Assembly (NCBI RefSeq): GCF_000150275.1
Contig: NW_002060943.1
Location: 7,184,299-7,248,298, forward strand
From: Trichoplax adhaerens
Lineage: Eukaryota; Placozoa; Uniplacotomia; Trichoplacea; Trichoplacidae
Direction of reading: 5' to 3'
DNA length: 64,000 nucleotides
The notes below the pieces were generated by a model that did no database searches, was not told the origin of the DNA, and saw only the letters and a list, made by a program, of their open reading frames with translations. The position numbers and the translations under genes were made by a program. This document shows positions 17,601-31,110 of the stretch, in pieces; the first letter of the stretch is position 1, and each line of letters begins with the position of its first letter.

Positions 17601-19256
17601 TAAATTGGAACTATAATGGCAGTTACTATTCAGTAGCAGAATATTAAGATATTCAAATTATCGATTTTGTCCTACTGCAATTCGATTACCTTGACAAGGG
17701 AAGCATGAGGAATAACTGGTGTCCCATTCGATTTAGGCGGCAAAGTAATTTCCCATACACCAAATTCATTTTTCTTTAATTGATGTGAATTTCTGTTCCA
17801 TTGATCTGCAATAAAAGGTAGTAGATTAAGAAATATAACTTTCACTGTAACTTATGGTTTAGTTAAATCAATAATACGGCCATTTCGTAAAATAAGTGAC
17901 TTATCTAAGGTTGTCTCCTTTAAGAAATTAATTAAAATATATAAATTGAGAGAAATCTAGTAACAAAATGTTACTGAATCTCCAATATTGTAGCTATCGA
18001 TTCAATATACGTATATTCGGATTAAGATAGTAGTTCTATATATTGTTAACGTAATATGAAACGTTTGAAAATAGATTTTGGCTATGAAATGAAACTAGTA
18101 CTATTCTAGAATTAAGTGGTGAAATGCGAAAAAATACTCACTAAATTCTCCGATTAAAGCAAGGTTCGCAGCTGCTGGCGCCCATTCTCGATAGGTTATT
18201 GAGCCATCCTCTAATTGATTAAAGCCAAAATACTTGTAGCCCTGAGTAAAATTGTCAAGCCCGCCCATAAATTCGTTAATATGATGCAAGATGTTCTTCA
18301 TTCGGTCGTACCTAGAAAATTTGAAAGCTTTTATAATTGCTTAATTATCTCACAAGACCCTGTGATACTACCCATCGCCAGTATTTCATTTATTTAAGTG
18401 GAGTATTTTGATTCTGCTAATAATAACCTCAATGACGAAAGTAATATTACACAATATTTGGCTTAGGAGAGAAGTTCAAGATTGGTTAGCCAATTTTGTG
18501 TTGACTGCCAATACTAGAGTAGCCATGTTTGTATATGAATATTACGTAATGTTTTAATATGGAGAGATGATGATACAAGTTTACTAGTATTGCATGAATG
18601 AGAGAATGTATGAAGATAATTGCACTCCTGAAAGTCTTTGCTATTTCCCATGTGACTCTTATCGTAATAAAATCGCCTTTAATAGGCCTTGAAGTCAATG
18701 CACATATATCAATATGCTGTACTTCTTACTTAAGTTAGCTGCAAGGATACTGTAGCAATGTTGTGCATTACCTGTGAGCGATTACTTTACCGAGGAAGCA
18801 GGACTAGAAGATGTTGAAATCTGCAGTTACTTTGGACTTGTCAGTTTTTCCAAGCATTAACATCTTATTATTAGCGACTTTGACATCATGCAAATTGCAC
18901 CGAAGAATTCAGCGTTTGATTACAGGCATAAGGGTAAAATATTGTTTACTCTCGATAGCGTAACGTCGAAATGGAGAGCATGCTAACTGGAAGATTAGCT
19001 TTCTACAAGGGGTATTGCAGTTTCAATGGTTGCATCGTACCCTATACAGTACGCATATTACTCTATCGCGCCTTAATTACTACTATAAATTATCATTTCG
19101 TTGGATACACGGTAGCCATCTCAAATTAGCAAGTAAATAAGATGGATGTTCCCCATTAATCTAATTTTACCTTGCAACAAAATTATCACGATGTGGCTTC
19201 AAGTATGGATCTTCTTGAAAAAGATTTTCCAGTTTGGATAGCCCAGATGACGTCAT
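14632..19256 (-). CDS. GBE1: 1,4-alpha-glucan (glycogen) branching enzyme, 13 exons
   Basis: Cuts alpha-1,4 glucan chains and rejoins them as alpha-1,6 branches during cytosolic glycogen synthesis. Exons in transcription order: 19256-19171, 18311-18142, 17805-17690, 17573-17367, 17084-16939, 16656-16447, 16337-16097, 15941-15843, 15743-15485, 15390-15182, 15105-14975, 14880-14763, 14685-14632. They total 2046 bases, or 681 residues (human about 702). The N-terminus has [20 protein letters not shown], followed by the CBM48 glycogen-binding domain. The GH13 barrel carries [10 protein letters not shown], then [12 protein letters not shown] with the nucleophile Asp338, ITIAEDVSG with acid/base Glu392, and [11 protein letters not shown] with Asp461. 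The C-terminus ends [17 protein letters not shown]. The intron after exon 6 begins GC rather than GT. The start codon lies in a TGACGTCA palindrome. Confidence 0.95.
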
Positions 19257-21447
19257 CTCTGCTCTATGTCTATCAATTGATGCAAAGGGATAAATGAACT
19301 CTAATTCAATCTGAAAAGGCTTCTAGAAGGAATTGTTTCCTTTTGGTAGACTGGTAATTGCTTCTTTCCCAAACTAACTGCCAGTATGTTGAAAATTTCG
19401 CCTTGAATAATAACACCAAGCTGGAGGAGGTGCTTGAATAAGGTGATGGACTCTTTCCGGTGTTTATGTAAAAAGAGCTGGATACTCGTACGATACTGTA
19501 TCGAGCTCGTACCATGTTCTGTACTGTACCGTACAATACCGTACAGTACCGTACAGTATGTAGAAGAATTACAGTAGTCAAACCAGAGTACAATGTACTC
19601 CTCGGTCTACTGTACAGCATTGGAACTGCACTCGGTAAGCACGACTAGCCCACGATACTGTAGGGCAAAAGGTTAATTGGAATCGGCTTTAAGAAGGCAA
19701 GCATGCGTACCGCTAGGCAAACCTCATTAGTTTAAGTCAGAGGCAGCGGCCAAATGGCTAATGCCGATGAAGTAATTATATCATTTTCCTTAAATGAGGT
19801 ACTGTTAACGTACCGATGATTACACAACCTTTTGGATTAAGTACAGGTACTACAATAAAAACAATCAATTTGATTGGATTTAGGTTGATGATGACTAACA
19901 CTGCGCAAAATACGATGGTATTGCAGACAGCAGAGTCGGAGAAGCGAAACGTCTTGTTTTGCTAAATCTTCCATTTGCTATGTGATACCGGATATGATAA
20001 AACAAGGTGTTTTCTGAAGCTGATAGTTTTATGTCGTTTAATCCAACCGTTGACACAGCATGATACTGTACAGTATTTGGATACGTACTACTGCGTACTC
20101 TACGTAGAAATAGAAGCTACAGAAGTGTAGGGCAACAACTGCCACATTAACAATGACTTTATTTATCTAAACATACGCGTACGTCATAACTAAAATCGTC
20201 TGCTAGCAAGAGGTATTGATTGTACTCGTATATTTTACTCTCGCATTTCATCAATTAGCTGCATAGTCTGGTCATACGCATTATTTTCAGTATTACAATA
20301 CATGTAGAGTCCGAAACTCTTTTACTAGTTCATAATTTGATTGCACTAATACTACTTCATAACGATTGTGGCCACTTAGGGAAATCAGTATTTGAGAAAC
20401 ATTTCATGATATCGTTGTTTACCAAATACTGTGTACTCATAAGTGTTTGTGTAAGCGAATTATAAATAGCACAATTTTGGGATACATAACTGTTCATGAA
20501 CTTTTAGAATGGAATCAATATACACTAGCAAATAGAGAAGATTACTCGCAATGAACGCAACTCTACCAATCAAGCTCTTCTACATTATTATGCTATATGA
20601 CTGTAGTAAATCTATGACGATGCTTGCAGATGAGATTAGAGCTAAATAAAACAATCGATGTACGCTAGCGTATTTCAGGTTATGAATATATTAAATAGAC
20701 TTCATGTTAGAAATATACGACAAGAAAGTTATTATTTTGAAAACTTTACTAACATTACTACACTGATACATAGTCAATAAGCATGTCGTGCAAATGAAAT
20801 AGTACCCATTTGATATTCTGTAATGGCTGTGAAGCCTGTGATATGCCATGCAGTGTATACTGTAAAAGTCGGTTCCTTGGTAATAGACATGAGATAGACT
20901 GCATAAATACAAGACATAATAACAATAAAATTTTAACTCTTTAATAAAGCCTCTATAAAACCTTATATAGTAAAGTAGAGCAGCACCAAGGGTTGTTCCA
21001 TGAGATCGTATCGATTTTTCAGTCACACCGCAATTTATATCGTACTGATTTTTCAGTCACACCACAATTTACAAATAATAGCAATAGCAATGGGTGACTT
21101 GTTTTAACTTCATATACAGTAGTACAATTTAGTAAATGCATTAATTTACGATTAGATTAACATAAAATCATGCCATAGTGTACGCCATAGTTCAAAATAT
21201 CCTGCAGGAACCTACAGTTACGGGTTGTACTGATGCACCAAACCATGCAGAGGTACACTTTTTACAGAACATAGCTTTTACTGTATATATTTATGATACT
21301 TGTAACACTAAATATGCAATCACTAAATAGTATAGGAGCCACATAGTAAAATAGGGTGTATGAACTTGAATGTTGTAAATAGATTCGTAAATTGTAGTCT
21401 TTAGCATAGTATTATGTGATTCATCAAATATAAATATTTAAAGATAC
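19257..21447. other. Intergenic between GBE1 and TYW2
   Basis: No gene was recognised. A cluster of GTACAGTACC/GTACAATACC repeats sits at about 19505-19560. At about 21011-21073 a phrase reading ATCGNNNTTTTCAGTCACACC occurs twice in tandem. The 111-codon open frame at 20691-21026 has no domain or splice support. Confidence 0.45.
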
Positions 21448-23020
21448 TTACACTGTACAATGCACATCTGCAATAAGGTGATCGATATGAGGTGCATAGC
21501 GTTTAACATGTGTTACACTTTTACAGGTCGCTTTCCATCCAGATTTATCGCTATGCATTTGATTAAGTATTAATTCTAACTCTGAAGCTACTTCCTCACC
21601 CCATTGCTGCCAAAACTGCTTCCTCTCAGATTGCACTACCTTGTAAGTATTTACATTGCCATGAACATGCAACCAACCACCGCGATCCGGTCTCAATGCA
21701 GCGCACGCAATATGCCATCCGGGGCGACTTGTAGGCAACAAGCCCAGATTCACACGATCGGCTATAAATTTGGGGGCATGCTAATAATTAAAAATATAAT
21801 AGTGACTACATTGTCGTAGTATATATCAGTTTATGCATGCTGCACTAAATGATGCGTAAGTGAGCAAAAGAAAAGGTTATAGTTACCTGCCGGTTGTCTC
21901 CGAAGTAGACAGTACATTTTTCTCTTACTTTATTTAAAATTAAAGATTTTTCTAATGCTTCAACAGCATGTGGGTTCCATTCACAAGCATGTACAAACTT
22001 TGCTTTAGCATGAATTAAGTACGGCAATACAAAATAACCAATGCCGGCATATAAATCGACTATAATCTCCTCGCTACAGTCAAAATTAGAAATTCTGATC
22101 TTTTCCGTAATATTGCCAGGAGAAAACATACACTAGATGTACAGCACATCAATAAATTAAAATAACAAATTGTCAATATTGCACAGTAAGTAAAAGACTG
22201 GTAAATTGATACCCAACTCTATATTCAAAATACTTATAATTGACTATTATTGTTACTACCTTGGTAATATCAAAGGTGTATTTTATCCCATTATCCATGT
22301 GTGTTACCCAACTGCAATCACCAAGTAACATTTCGACGTTTGGAGTACGATGATTATCGTTTAGAATAGCCGAATTTTTAGCCAAACGCTTTGCTCCTAT
22401 CAATAAAACTTAGTACGATCAATATAAATGTAATTTTTCCAGATCTTTGTAAAGTAAAATCGGTAATTCACTAAAAACTCTGTCATAACAATTACAACTA
22501 ATGTAGCGTTACTTGATACCTAGTGTTGAACATACTAGATGCCATAATTCATCTCCTAAAGCTAGCCATTCTTGAGCTGTGAACGAATTGGCAGGTAAGA
22601 CGATCATATCGCCGTGCTTAATCCAATGATTAGGTATCTGAGCAGCTAAATTTGCAGTTAAGGGAATGCCAGTGGATTTCTCATATAGAACAGCAACAGA
22701 TTGATGTAATGGTTGGGATATTTTATCCAATTTATATTTCCTTGCTTGTAGAGACCTCATTGGTATTTGAACAGTTCGATAAGATAAACATAATTTATTT
22801 AGATCGAGCATCTGGCATTGAGATAACGTGCAATTATTACAAAGTGGCAGCGCTACCAAGTTGCCATTCATTTTCTTGACTTTATATTCGTCGTGCAGTA
22901 GGGCTTGTTGTTTTAGCCAGGCTCTAGTGTAAAGCAGTAAAACTTATTAGTTTGCAATAATTGATGGGCTATATACAGAAGTTTATACATAACATGTTTT
23001 TATTATAAGTACACACTCAT
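21448..23020 (-). CDS. TYW2: tRNA wybutosine-synthesising protein 2 (TYW2/TRMT12)
   Basis: Transfers the 3-amino-3-carboxypropyl group of S-adenosylmethionine onto the tricyclic base at G37 of phenylalanine tRNA, a step in wybutosine synthesis that protects reading frame. Exons: possible short first exon 23020-23013, then 22923-22520, 22396-22260, 22132-21887 and 21780-21448, 1128 bases and about 375 residues. Family signatures are CMFSPGNITEKIRIS, the SAM-binding DLYAGIGYFVLPYLIHAKA, ACEWNPHAVEALEKSLILN, YFGDNRQ, DRVNLGLLPTS and the terminal KRYAPHIDHLIADVH, all in the family order. The N-terminal accessory domain includes IPNHWIKHGDMIVLP. The first exon (ATGAGTGT with a weak GTACTT donor) is the uncertain part: it keeps frame and gives a 5' end 42 bases from a divergent small gene. 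The four downstream exons are secure. Confidence 0.9.
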
Positions 23021-23061
23021 CGTAAGAGAATCTCAATAGAAATGTAACAAACAGTTCTTTA

Positions 23062-23380
23062 ATGTATTTAAGTCAACTACAAAGAAAAGTATTATTTATC
23101 CCGGCCATTATTGTATCCTCCATAATCTATCCATCTATCTACGATGAATGCTCGGTGAAAGGCTTCATTGCAGGCCGACAGGCTGATACTTTGCATTTAA
23201 GCGACTATTTCGATACCTACATTACCTTCAAACTAATGCTTTTGAGTAGAGTATCATGTATGTGTTCTATTCAAATATTGGACTAATGGATTCATTCCCA
23301 AATTTCAGGCTGGCTATGGTTTAGCAATTATTGCGAACGTTGCATACTATACCATTTTATTTTGTTGCCATACAAAATAA
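23062..23380 (+). CDS. Candidate small two-exon membrane protein
   Basis: Exon 1 (23062-23250) begins MYLSQLQRKVLFIPAIIVSS, a hydrophobic signal or membrane segment, and continues with IYDECSVKGFIAGRQADTLH and SDYFDTYITF. A 58-base intron (GTATCA to TTTCAG) joins it in phase 0 to exon 2 (23309-23380), which encodes AGYGLAIIANVAYYTILFCC, a second membrane segment, then HTK and a stop. The product would be 86 residues with two hydrophobic helices. It diverges from TYW2 with only about 42 bases between start codons, suggesting a shared promoter. The spacing of the two helices around a Cys-containing loop loosely resembles the end of TMEM179-type proteins, but I would not assign that. A further open, acceptor-preceded stretch at 23484-23615 could be an alternative last exon. 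Confidence 0.4.
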
Positions 23381-24364
23381 GCAATTGCAAGCAGGCCTAG
23401 AGTGATTGATTGCTTGTCTTATTCAGAATGTAACCATCCTTTGATAGTTGTACTAATGACTTACTTTACTGCTTGTGTTTCAGCTGTAGTTACTTCGATA
23501 CATTGAAGGAGTTGACCAGTCGCCTTAGCTTCCTTGTCTTCCATTCGCTCTATTTTGATTCAATGCTCGATGTGTCCAAGGTTAGATTTCAGTCACAGCT
23601 TGTAGAGGATTATTGAGGGAAATTAATGGCATATCGTTGTATTGTCTGGTAAAAGAATTGCAGCATACCATGATATGCAATGCTTGTTTTGAAGCAGAAA
23701 ATTCTTGGAGTATTTGAGGTCAGGATGGAATAGAATTTCAATCAGAAGAGGAATTCCTCGCCATCATTGAGGTCGTTGCCATGATTATACTGGGTTTCTT
23801 ATTCATTACAATAATTTGTACAATACTACCAGGGCACCGATGGGAACCGTTACGGAACGGTACAGAACGTTACCGTACTCTATTACCGTAACTTCAAATT
23901 GGGGGGCTGTTCGTAACGCCAAGAAATGACGTGATGTACAGTACTGTACAGTCTATCTACTGACGTAATAGGCTGATCTAATGAAGCCTACTACACTGGA
24001 ACATCCGTGTCCGGTGTATCGTACTGTAGAGAGTCACCCTGATCGGAGTGACGATGCTGACAGAAATGAAGTCAGCCTTGCTTCACACTATGTACCGTCA
24101 ACTACGTGTGGGGCTCGCAAGATTTGAGCACAGCATCGACCGACAGCGACAGTAGGGGGAAATCGCCAAGATGGCCTCTATGTCGCAATGATCACCTTGT
24201 TATACTGTATATATCAAGTTGTTCAATTGTAGAATGAATTTAAATGATGATGCTGCTAGTTAAGAATCCAAATCCAAGTTATTTTCATTAAATAGAATTC
24301 AAAGTTTCATTCAATTTTGATTTTTGCTGTTGCCTATCATACGTTCCACCTATCCTTGCTCAAA
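23381..24364. other. Gap before TGFBRAP1-like gene
   Basis: After TTGTGTTTCAG at about 23483 there is an open stretch to a TGA at about 23615 that reads SYFDTLKELTSRLSFLVF and so on. It looks coding but has no firm partner exon. From about 23830 to 24170 the sequence is less AT-rich and holds ACCGTTACGGAACGGTACAG-type inverted repeats and GTACTGTACAGT palindromes, presumably the TGFBRAP1 upstream region. Confidence 0.35.
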
Positions 24365-27300
24365 ATGGCTACTCAAATGTTCGACCTTATCCCAGTACTT
24401 CAGGATCTTAAAATTTTAGGAGATAAATTCAAGACATGGGTAAGTCGTCTTTGAAAAAGTTGACCTTGAATGAGAGAGAAAACACTCTCTTCTTTTCTGA
24501 AATAACTTTGCACGATCAATGTTGTTACTGATGGGATAGTCATCCTGCAAAATCAAACCAATCTTTGTCTATCGATGATACTCTATGATACCAACTATCG
24601 TAGTATAGATACACGCTCTGTCGATTACATTGGACATTGACAGTTGTCGATAGTAAGTAATAATCAGTACCAATCATATAGCTTATGCTACATTCAGTGT
24701 AAGGTAATGGAAGCATTGCAATGCGTCGGATCGACTTCCTAGTTCTAGTATTGCCGTGATGTTTTAGAGCGAACCTCGATAAACTAAATTGGACAAACTT
24801 GATCTACCTCAGCTATTATTGATGTTCCACTTGATGCCATTTCACGGTCATGGATACGTCTAGAGTTCATTATAGTATACTTTTAATGAATTTACATGAT
24901 ACGTAGTCGTAAGGTAAGTCAAACAACTAAGTACTGTATTAATGCTAGCAACAACTAGATGAGCTCTAGCTACAATAAACAATTGACCGAATTAGGCGTG
25001 CTCGAAACATACGCGTATAGCAATCATATCGCATCCCTACAAGAATGGATTCCTTCGTAGTTGTCTACGCAGATAGTTGAAAATCACCCTGTTTACGATA
25101 TCTGCATACTATATTAGAAATGCAAAGACGTGCTCTATTTCATTCCTGCACAGGAGAATACCCGAAGTTGGAAAATTGTTTTGACACAGCTTTGACATGG
25201 TTTATTTGGCATGCACTTGCTTTTGCATTATCACAACACTTGCACGATCGTAATTTTGGCCTTGTACAGTAAATTGTAAATATAAACCATCAGCTTTCTA
25301 CACTCCGTTTAACGTACAAATTAAAAGCTATCAAATACACTAAAATCGAATAGTATGGTGATCCATAGCTAAACAGTGAGTATTGCGTGAAAAAAATTCC
25401 ACTGATCTATTGCTTTCGCATTATTCGTCTATAGATTGAATGCATGGACTGTGCTGGGCAGAATATTTATGTTGGAACTACTGATGGGTAATAATTTTGT
25501 CTTAATTTCATGGTCTACCTACTATTATTAATGTAAAAATAGTATAATATATTTCTAAAAGACTCTACTTTCAAGGTGATTGATCATATTTTTCTGAGCT
25601 TAAATTGAAGATAGCTCACTATAAAATGTTACTGATGCTATGATTTAGGTGTGTCCATTACTATATGATGGGCATTAGCGGAGATTCAAGTGGATTTAGT
25701 TACCAAAGTCGATTGCAACAGCAAAGAATTATTGGAGTAAGCTTTTGTCATAATGCATGACATAACTCAGTGTGTACTGTACAGTACTAGTCGCTAATCA
25801 ATGCTTACAACATTTAGAATTGAGCATTTCAGTATCGATCTGTTTTTCAATGAAACGGTCTCATTTATTATTAGAAAAAGCCAATAACCCAGATAATGAC
25901 AGCTCCGCAGATCAACGTACTTTTTGTACTATCAGATGGTAAGGAATAACACCATTTCATATTCCGCTTATGCAGTACTCAAAATTAGAATTAATAAAGT
26001 CAATTTTCATCGTATTTTCCGTAGGTTATATCACTGCACTAAATATGTTCAGCTTAGAGGTTGTATTACTATTTAAATAAAGTTCGAATTAATCCCATCA
26101 TTAATCTGATACATAATAGAGCTAAATTGAAAATTATTTCATTTAATTATCCAATATATAGGTTATAACTAATTATATAAGAGAGAAAATAAAAGGAGTA
26201 AGTTATGAGAAAGCAGCTTCGACTTAGTACACAATATCGATATTATCATCAAAAATTATTTTTAGGCATAAATATAACTTTTTGTAAGGAGCTGTATTTT
26301 TAAGATTTTATTCTTAACTTTAATCTATAGGTTACCTTGATGTGTACGAATGAAACGCCGATGAGCAAAAATCCTTCCTGTGTAGAGGTAAATTTCGTTT
26401 CTTAAGAGCATTGATACTAGCCATTGTGACGATCTGATATTTCATGCCATATTTCGGTAATGACCTATACGGCAGGTTTGCATTGCACGAAAGAAATCAA
26501 TTCAGATGTACATTGCTACTAGCGATCGAATTGTATCTAGTACAGAAATTTCTTTATATGATCCTCCTTTGAGCATGGTAAGAAATATCCATTAGCTGGA
26601 AATGATCTTGTCATAAAACTAACTATTACTAATTGCGATGATTGAAAAAGTAAGTCAGTTATGCTAAATTTGATTTGATAACGAATTGATTTTCTAGGCA
26701 ATGGATGGTGAATTTGTGTGTCTTGCATCATCATTCCAATACGTTTTGATCAATGTTAATAATGGAAAGGTATGCTGATCCAGATTTGTAATAAATTTTA
26801 AAATATTAACAAATGTTGATGATATAATTAACATCCAAGAAAATATTTCATGTTCTACTTCAGACCCAAAATTTATTTCCAATCGTTGTAGAAGAAACTC
26901 GACCAATTGTAAAACGAATCTCTCAGGTATCCTACTGGCTACTGCTGTATTCATTAAAAACATAAAGATTTGCCATGTTCTATTTCAGTATTTATCTCGC
27001 TAAAACTATAGTACCAATAATTTCTGATGTTTCAATATAGGGTGAATTCTTTGTTAACGGACCCAGTGCGCTAGGCATGTTCGTTACAACAACAGGCGAG
27101 TCTGCTAGGGCTCCGATATCACTTACCGATATGATTCAGTCTGTTGCCTATCAGCACCCATACCTCGCTTTTCTATCTCGGTCCAAGATCGTTGTTTACA
27201 GGTTACTATCCACTTTTTTTTGATTTTGATAGCTTCATTAGCATTAAATGATCAGTATTTGACTAACATTGTGACTCCATCACACAATTTTGTATAGTAT

Positions 27301-30300
27301 TTTTGATCAAAAACAAAAACAAGTGGTAAATTTTAAGGTATGTATGCCGTAGCTAGAATATCTTTTCTATCCCATACGGTATGTACAAGTAAATTTTCTT
27401 CTAAATATTAAGTTTTCTTGCTCTTGTACCCATAGCGTGGACTGTTTGTATGTAGCTGTGATAAAAAGATATTTGTGCCTACAACGAAAGATATTCACAT
27501 GCTTTGTCCAATTCCAATTCACCAGCAGGTACAAGCATTGAGACATCATAGTTGATTGTATAATATTTAAGATGCGAGTTAAGATTTATACACTATTCTT
27601 AAATGTTTGTGTTTCCCATAAACTATTTTGCGGAAATTTTTCTCTCTTTAAGAATCTATTTTATTAAATAATAAAAATTGATATAAATTAATGCTAATTA
27701 TAGATAAAAGGATTACTGAAAGAAGGTAAGATGGATGAAGCGATTAAATTAGCTGATGCTGGAGTTCATATTCATGAATTAACTGCCCTTCAACACAAAA
27801 AGGTATAACTACTAATCAAGCATCTTAATAATAAACTATGTTCAAGAGTGCTTATTGTTTGCGCAATTAATATCTCATTAAAAATTTCGTATGCTTAACT
27901 ACGAACTTTTCTCACAGATGATTACCTATATACACAAATTTGCTGGATTTTCTCATCTTCAAGCTTGCGAATTTGATAAAGCTATTCATGAATTCGATCA
28001 AGCTGAAGATCTCGATTTTCGACATGTACATATATATATGTATATATACTTATGCATAAGTTTACCAATATGTAAACTTCACCCGCTCTTATAAAATAAC
28101 CGCTATCTATAATTTAAATTTTATCCAGATAATTAGTTTGTATCCGTCACTTCTCTTGGACAGTTGTCAGGTCTCTTTTCCAGATGATGTTAATGAATTT
28201 TATCGAAATATACTATTAGTTGGTAAGTTAGGATTATTCATTTTTGTATTTACTTTTCTTAACTTGTTATCGAAATATTCGTGTTATCTTTATAGTGAAC
28301 GATGATACGAATGAATTGCAGAATGCCATGCATGCTCTCCTCAAATATCTCGTTAGTTGACATGCTTATTTTTTAGAAATACACTGTGCGAATACTTTAT
28401 CAATCTTGAAATATTTCATTCTATATAGAAAAATATTAGGAACAAAGTGATAGCTTATCGAAAGGTGACTAAATTTTATTACGGTTATTATATCATCGAC
28501 TAAATTTTAATTCAAAGTTGTTATATTTATCAGGAGTTGGATACTAGCTTATTAAAGCTATATATTGAACTCTGTCAATTTGACGAACTAATTGAATTTT
28601 TAAGCTACGATAACGATTGTGACTTGAATGAAAGCATTGCAACGTTAGCTGAGAACGAGGTATCAAGTATTACTGTAAATAATTGCTTAGTATCTTACTT
28701 ATTTTGCATACTACATTATACGTGTAATACGTATCTTATGCATGATAAAAAAACGCATAATTTTCATTATCATGTCTTAAAAATTGTTAACATACTTATT
28801 AATTACAAATTAAATTTAAATTTGTATAGAGGTATCATGCTCTAGCAATTTTATACGGCAATTATGGTAGTATCGCGGAATCTCTGGAGTTATTAATAAA
28901 GTATGTTATTAGCTTAGCAGTGGTTTTTTTGTGTTGATTATTTTAGTGTATTTGGGTGCTTTACTGATCTACTCTCATTTATAGGCTTGCAAGCAAAGAA
29001 ATCGACGACTTTACAAAACCTAGTTTAAGATACATAGCCGAAGTTATTAGTAGGTAGGTAATGAATGCAGATCAAACCGTCTGGTGACCTTCTCATTGCC
29101 GTTATATTGTCTATAATTACGCCAATTACTTATATAAATTTAATTTTTAATAACAATTACTCAGGACTACGGATACTAGCTTGATCTGGAAGTACACAAC
29201 ATGGTTATTGGATCACGATCAGATAGCTGGCATAGAGGTATATTAAGTATGGTGTACATACACTTAGTTAGGGCCATTCTTGAAATCGTACAATTGGACT
29301 TTTATTACATGATCTCTGATTTCATAAATATTGTGTTAATGGCAGGTTTTCACTAAGTATCACCTCATGGATGAATCTGTAGAACTTCTGAAAGCAAGTT
29401 ATATTTTAGACAAAGTAGAAAAATATCCTGTAGCACTGCGTCAATTCCTAGAGTACTTAGTCTTTGAATTTCAAATTCAGGTAATGAAAAATTGATAATT
29501 TGATCAGCCATACAGTACGGTATATATACGCCAAGTAGTACGGGTATTTCTATCAGTATACTGATTGTTATGCCAAATACAGGAAACGGTAATTATTCAA
29601 TTCTTTCTGTATGTTTCTACAGAAGGAACAATATCATACGAAGTTGGGCATCATTTATATAGAATTAATACTTTCTCTGATGAAGAATGCTCCTAAGAGC
29701 GACAGCAATTTAGCGGAGGAGAGGTATATCTGTCAGTACATACATTTTAAATTCATTGATCTACAAGATACAAAATTATGACTACTCTTTAAAATTTTAT
29801 CTTTTAAACCATAGAGATTCCTTACGAAAGTTACTAGAAGAATCTTCACTATTTCGTGCACAATTACTCTTGTCTCGAATACAAAATACAGATTTATTTT
29901 CGGAACAAGCACTTCTATATGGACGAGTAAGCATTGCATAAAATGTATAATTTTACCAATCACTTTTAATTTATCCGTTACGATATTTTGCTTGTGAGCA
30001 CCCTAATGTCGAAAAATAGATAATTTATACCTTTATATCTTACATTACCTATAGATGGGACTCCATGATAAGGCTCTAGATATCATTGTAAACAGACTAC
30101 TAGACCACTCTGCCGCCAGGCATTACTGTGCTACCTTTGCAAAGGTATTTTATCCTTTCCACTTTTTCCAGTTGTTAATATATATCAGTTCGTTTATTTG
30201 TACTTAATATAGGGCAAAAATTCAACAGAAAGAAAGAAAATATATTTTTCGCTATTATCAGTATACTTGACTTCTAGGTCAGCCTATCTGCTTAGATTTT

Positions 30301-31110
30301 GTCATATTCTGTGTATTTGTTTAGTGCAAATATAAATATAAATTATAAAATGTAATTATTATTTAGATGCATGGAAGCATTCTTGTGAGTCATATAAGTA
30401 AAAACTAACTTAAATACTTTTATACGATTTCAGAAATGTAGATACAAATATTGTCCCTGCTTTGGAATTGCTTAACGATCATGAGTCTATTATTGATCCT
30501 ATACAGGTTCATAGTAGTTTAGATTGTCTATATAATGAAGTGACAACATGTCAACCTTAACTTTGCTAATTGATATATTAAAACTGATTTTATAGGCTTT
30601 ACAGCTAATACCTGAAGATTGGTCTATAGGTGCCATATGTAAATTTTTGAAATACTCGGTTCGTTCAAGCATGAATTCTGCAAGGATGCTTAAAGTTGAG
30701 CGCGGATTATCATATGTAGAAAATGTACAGGTATCTTGATAAATACGCAGATGAATCTCTAATGCCTTAACATACAACAGTATTTCGTACTTTATGAATT
30801 AACCTGGCATTCTTTAATTGCTTTGAAATTTTTTAGACAAAGCATGCTTACCGTAGTACCGTAAATCTTACAGCTGTAAAGATCACGGATGATAGGTACA
30901 GTATTAGAATAGTATAATGTAAATGATATCGTTCTGGGGGTTAAATGGAAATTTTTGTTTTATTTCAGAATATGTCAGGTATGCAATAGACCAATTGGTG
31001 AGTCTAAATTTGTGAGATATCCCAATGGTGTTATTGCGCATTTATCCTGTTCAAGAAGTAAAAATATTTGTCCCGTTACGGGAAAAAATTTTTGTAAGGA
31101 GGAAATGTGA
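24365..31110 (+). CDS. TGFBRAP1: TGF-beta receptor-associated protein 1 / Vps3-like, 31 exons
   Basis: A CORVET tethering-complex subunit acting with Rab5 on early endosomes. Exon starts: 24365, 25435, 25649, 25875, 26025, 26162, 26331, 26476, 26698, 26864, 27041, 27298, 27436, 27704, 27918, 28129, 28296, 28429, 28534, 28830, 28985, 29165, 29346, 29623, 29815, 30055, 30213, 30434, 30596, 30837 and 30969. They total 2583 bases, or 860 residues, matching the human length. The N-terminal CNH/beta-propeller has IECMDCAGQNIYVGTTDG, VCIARKKSIQMYIATSDRI and ETRPIVKRIS. The middle is helical CLH-type repeat (ISLYPSLLLDS; LDTSLLKLYIELCQFDELIE). The C-terminus is the family Cys motif CQVCNRPIGESKFVRYPNG. 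Intron 1 is the longest, about 1 kb. The alternative call, VPS39, fits less well because the opening and the ICQVC region follow TGFBRAP1. Confidence 0.92.

Noticed and set aside
20691-21026. 111-codon open frame on the minus strand
   Set aside because: Rich in Tyr, Cys and His in a pattern typical of AT-rich noise; it runs into a short tandem phrase and has no splice support.
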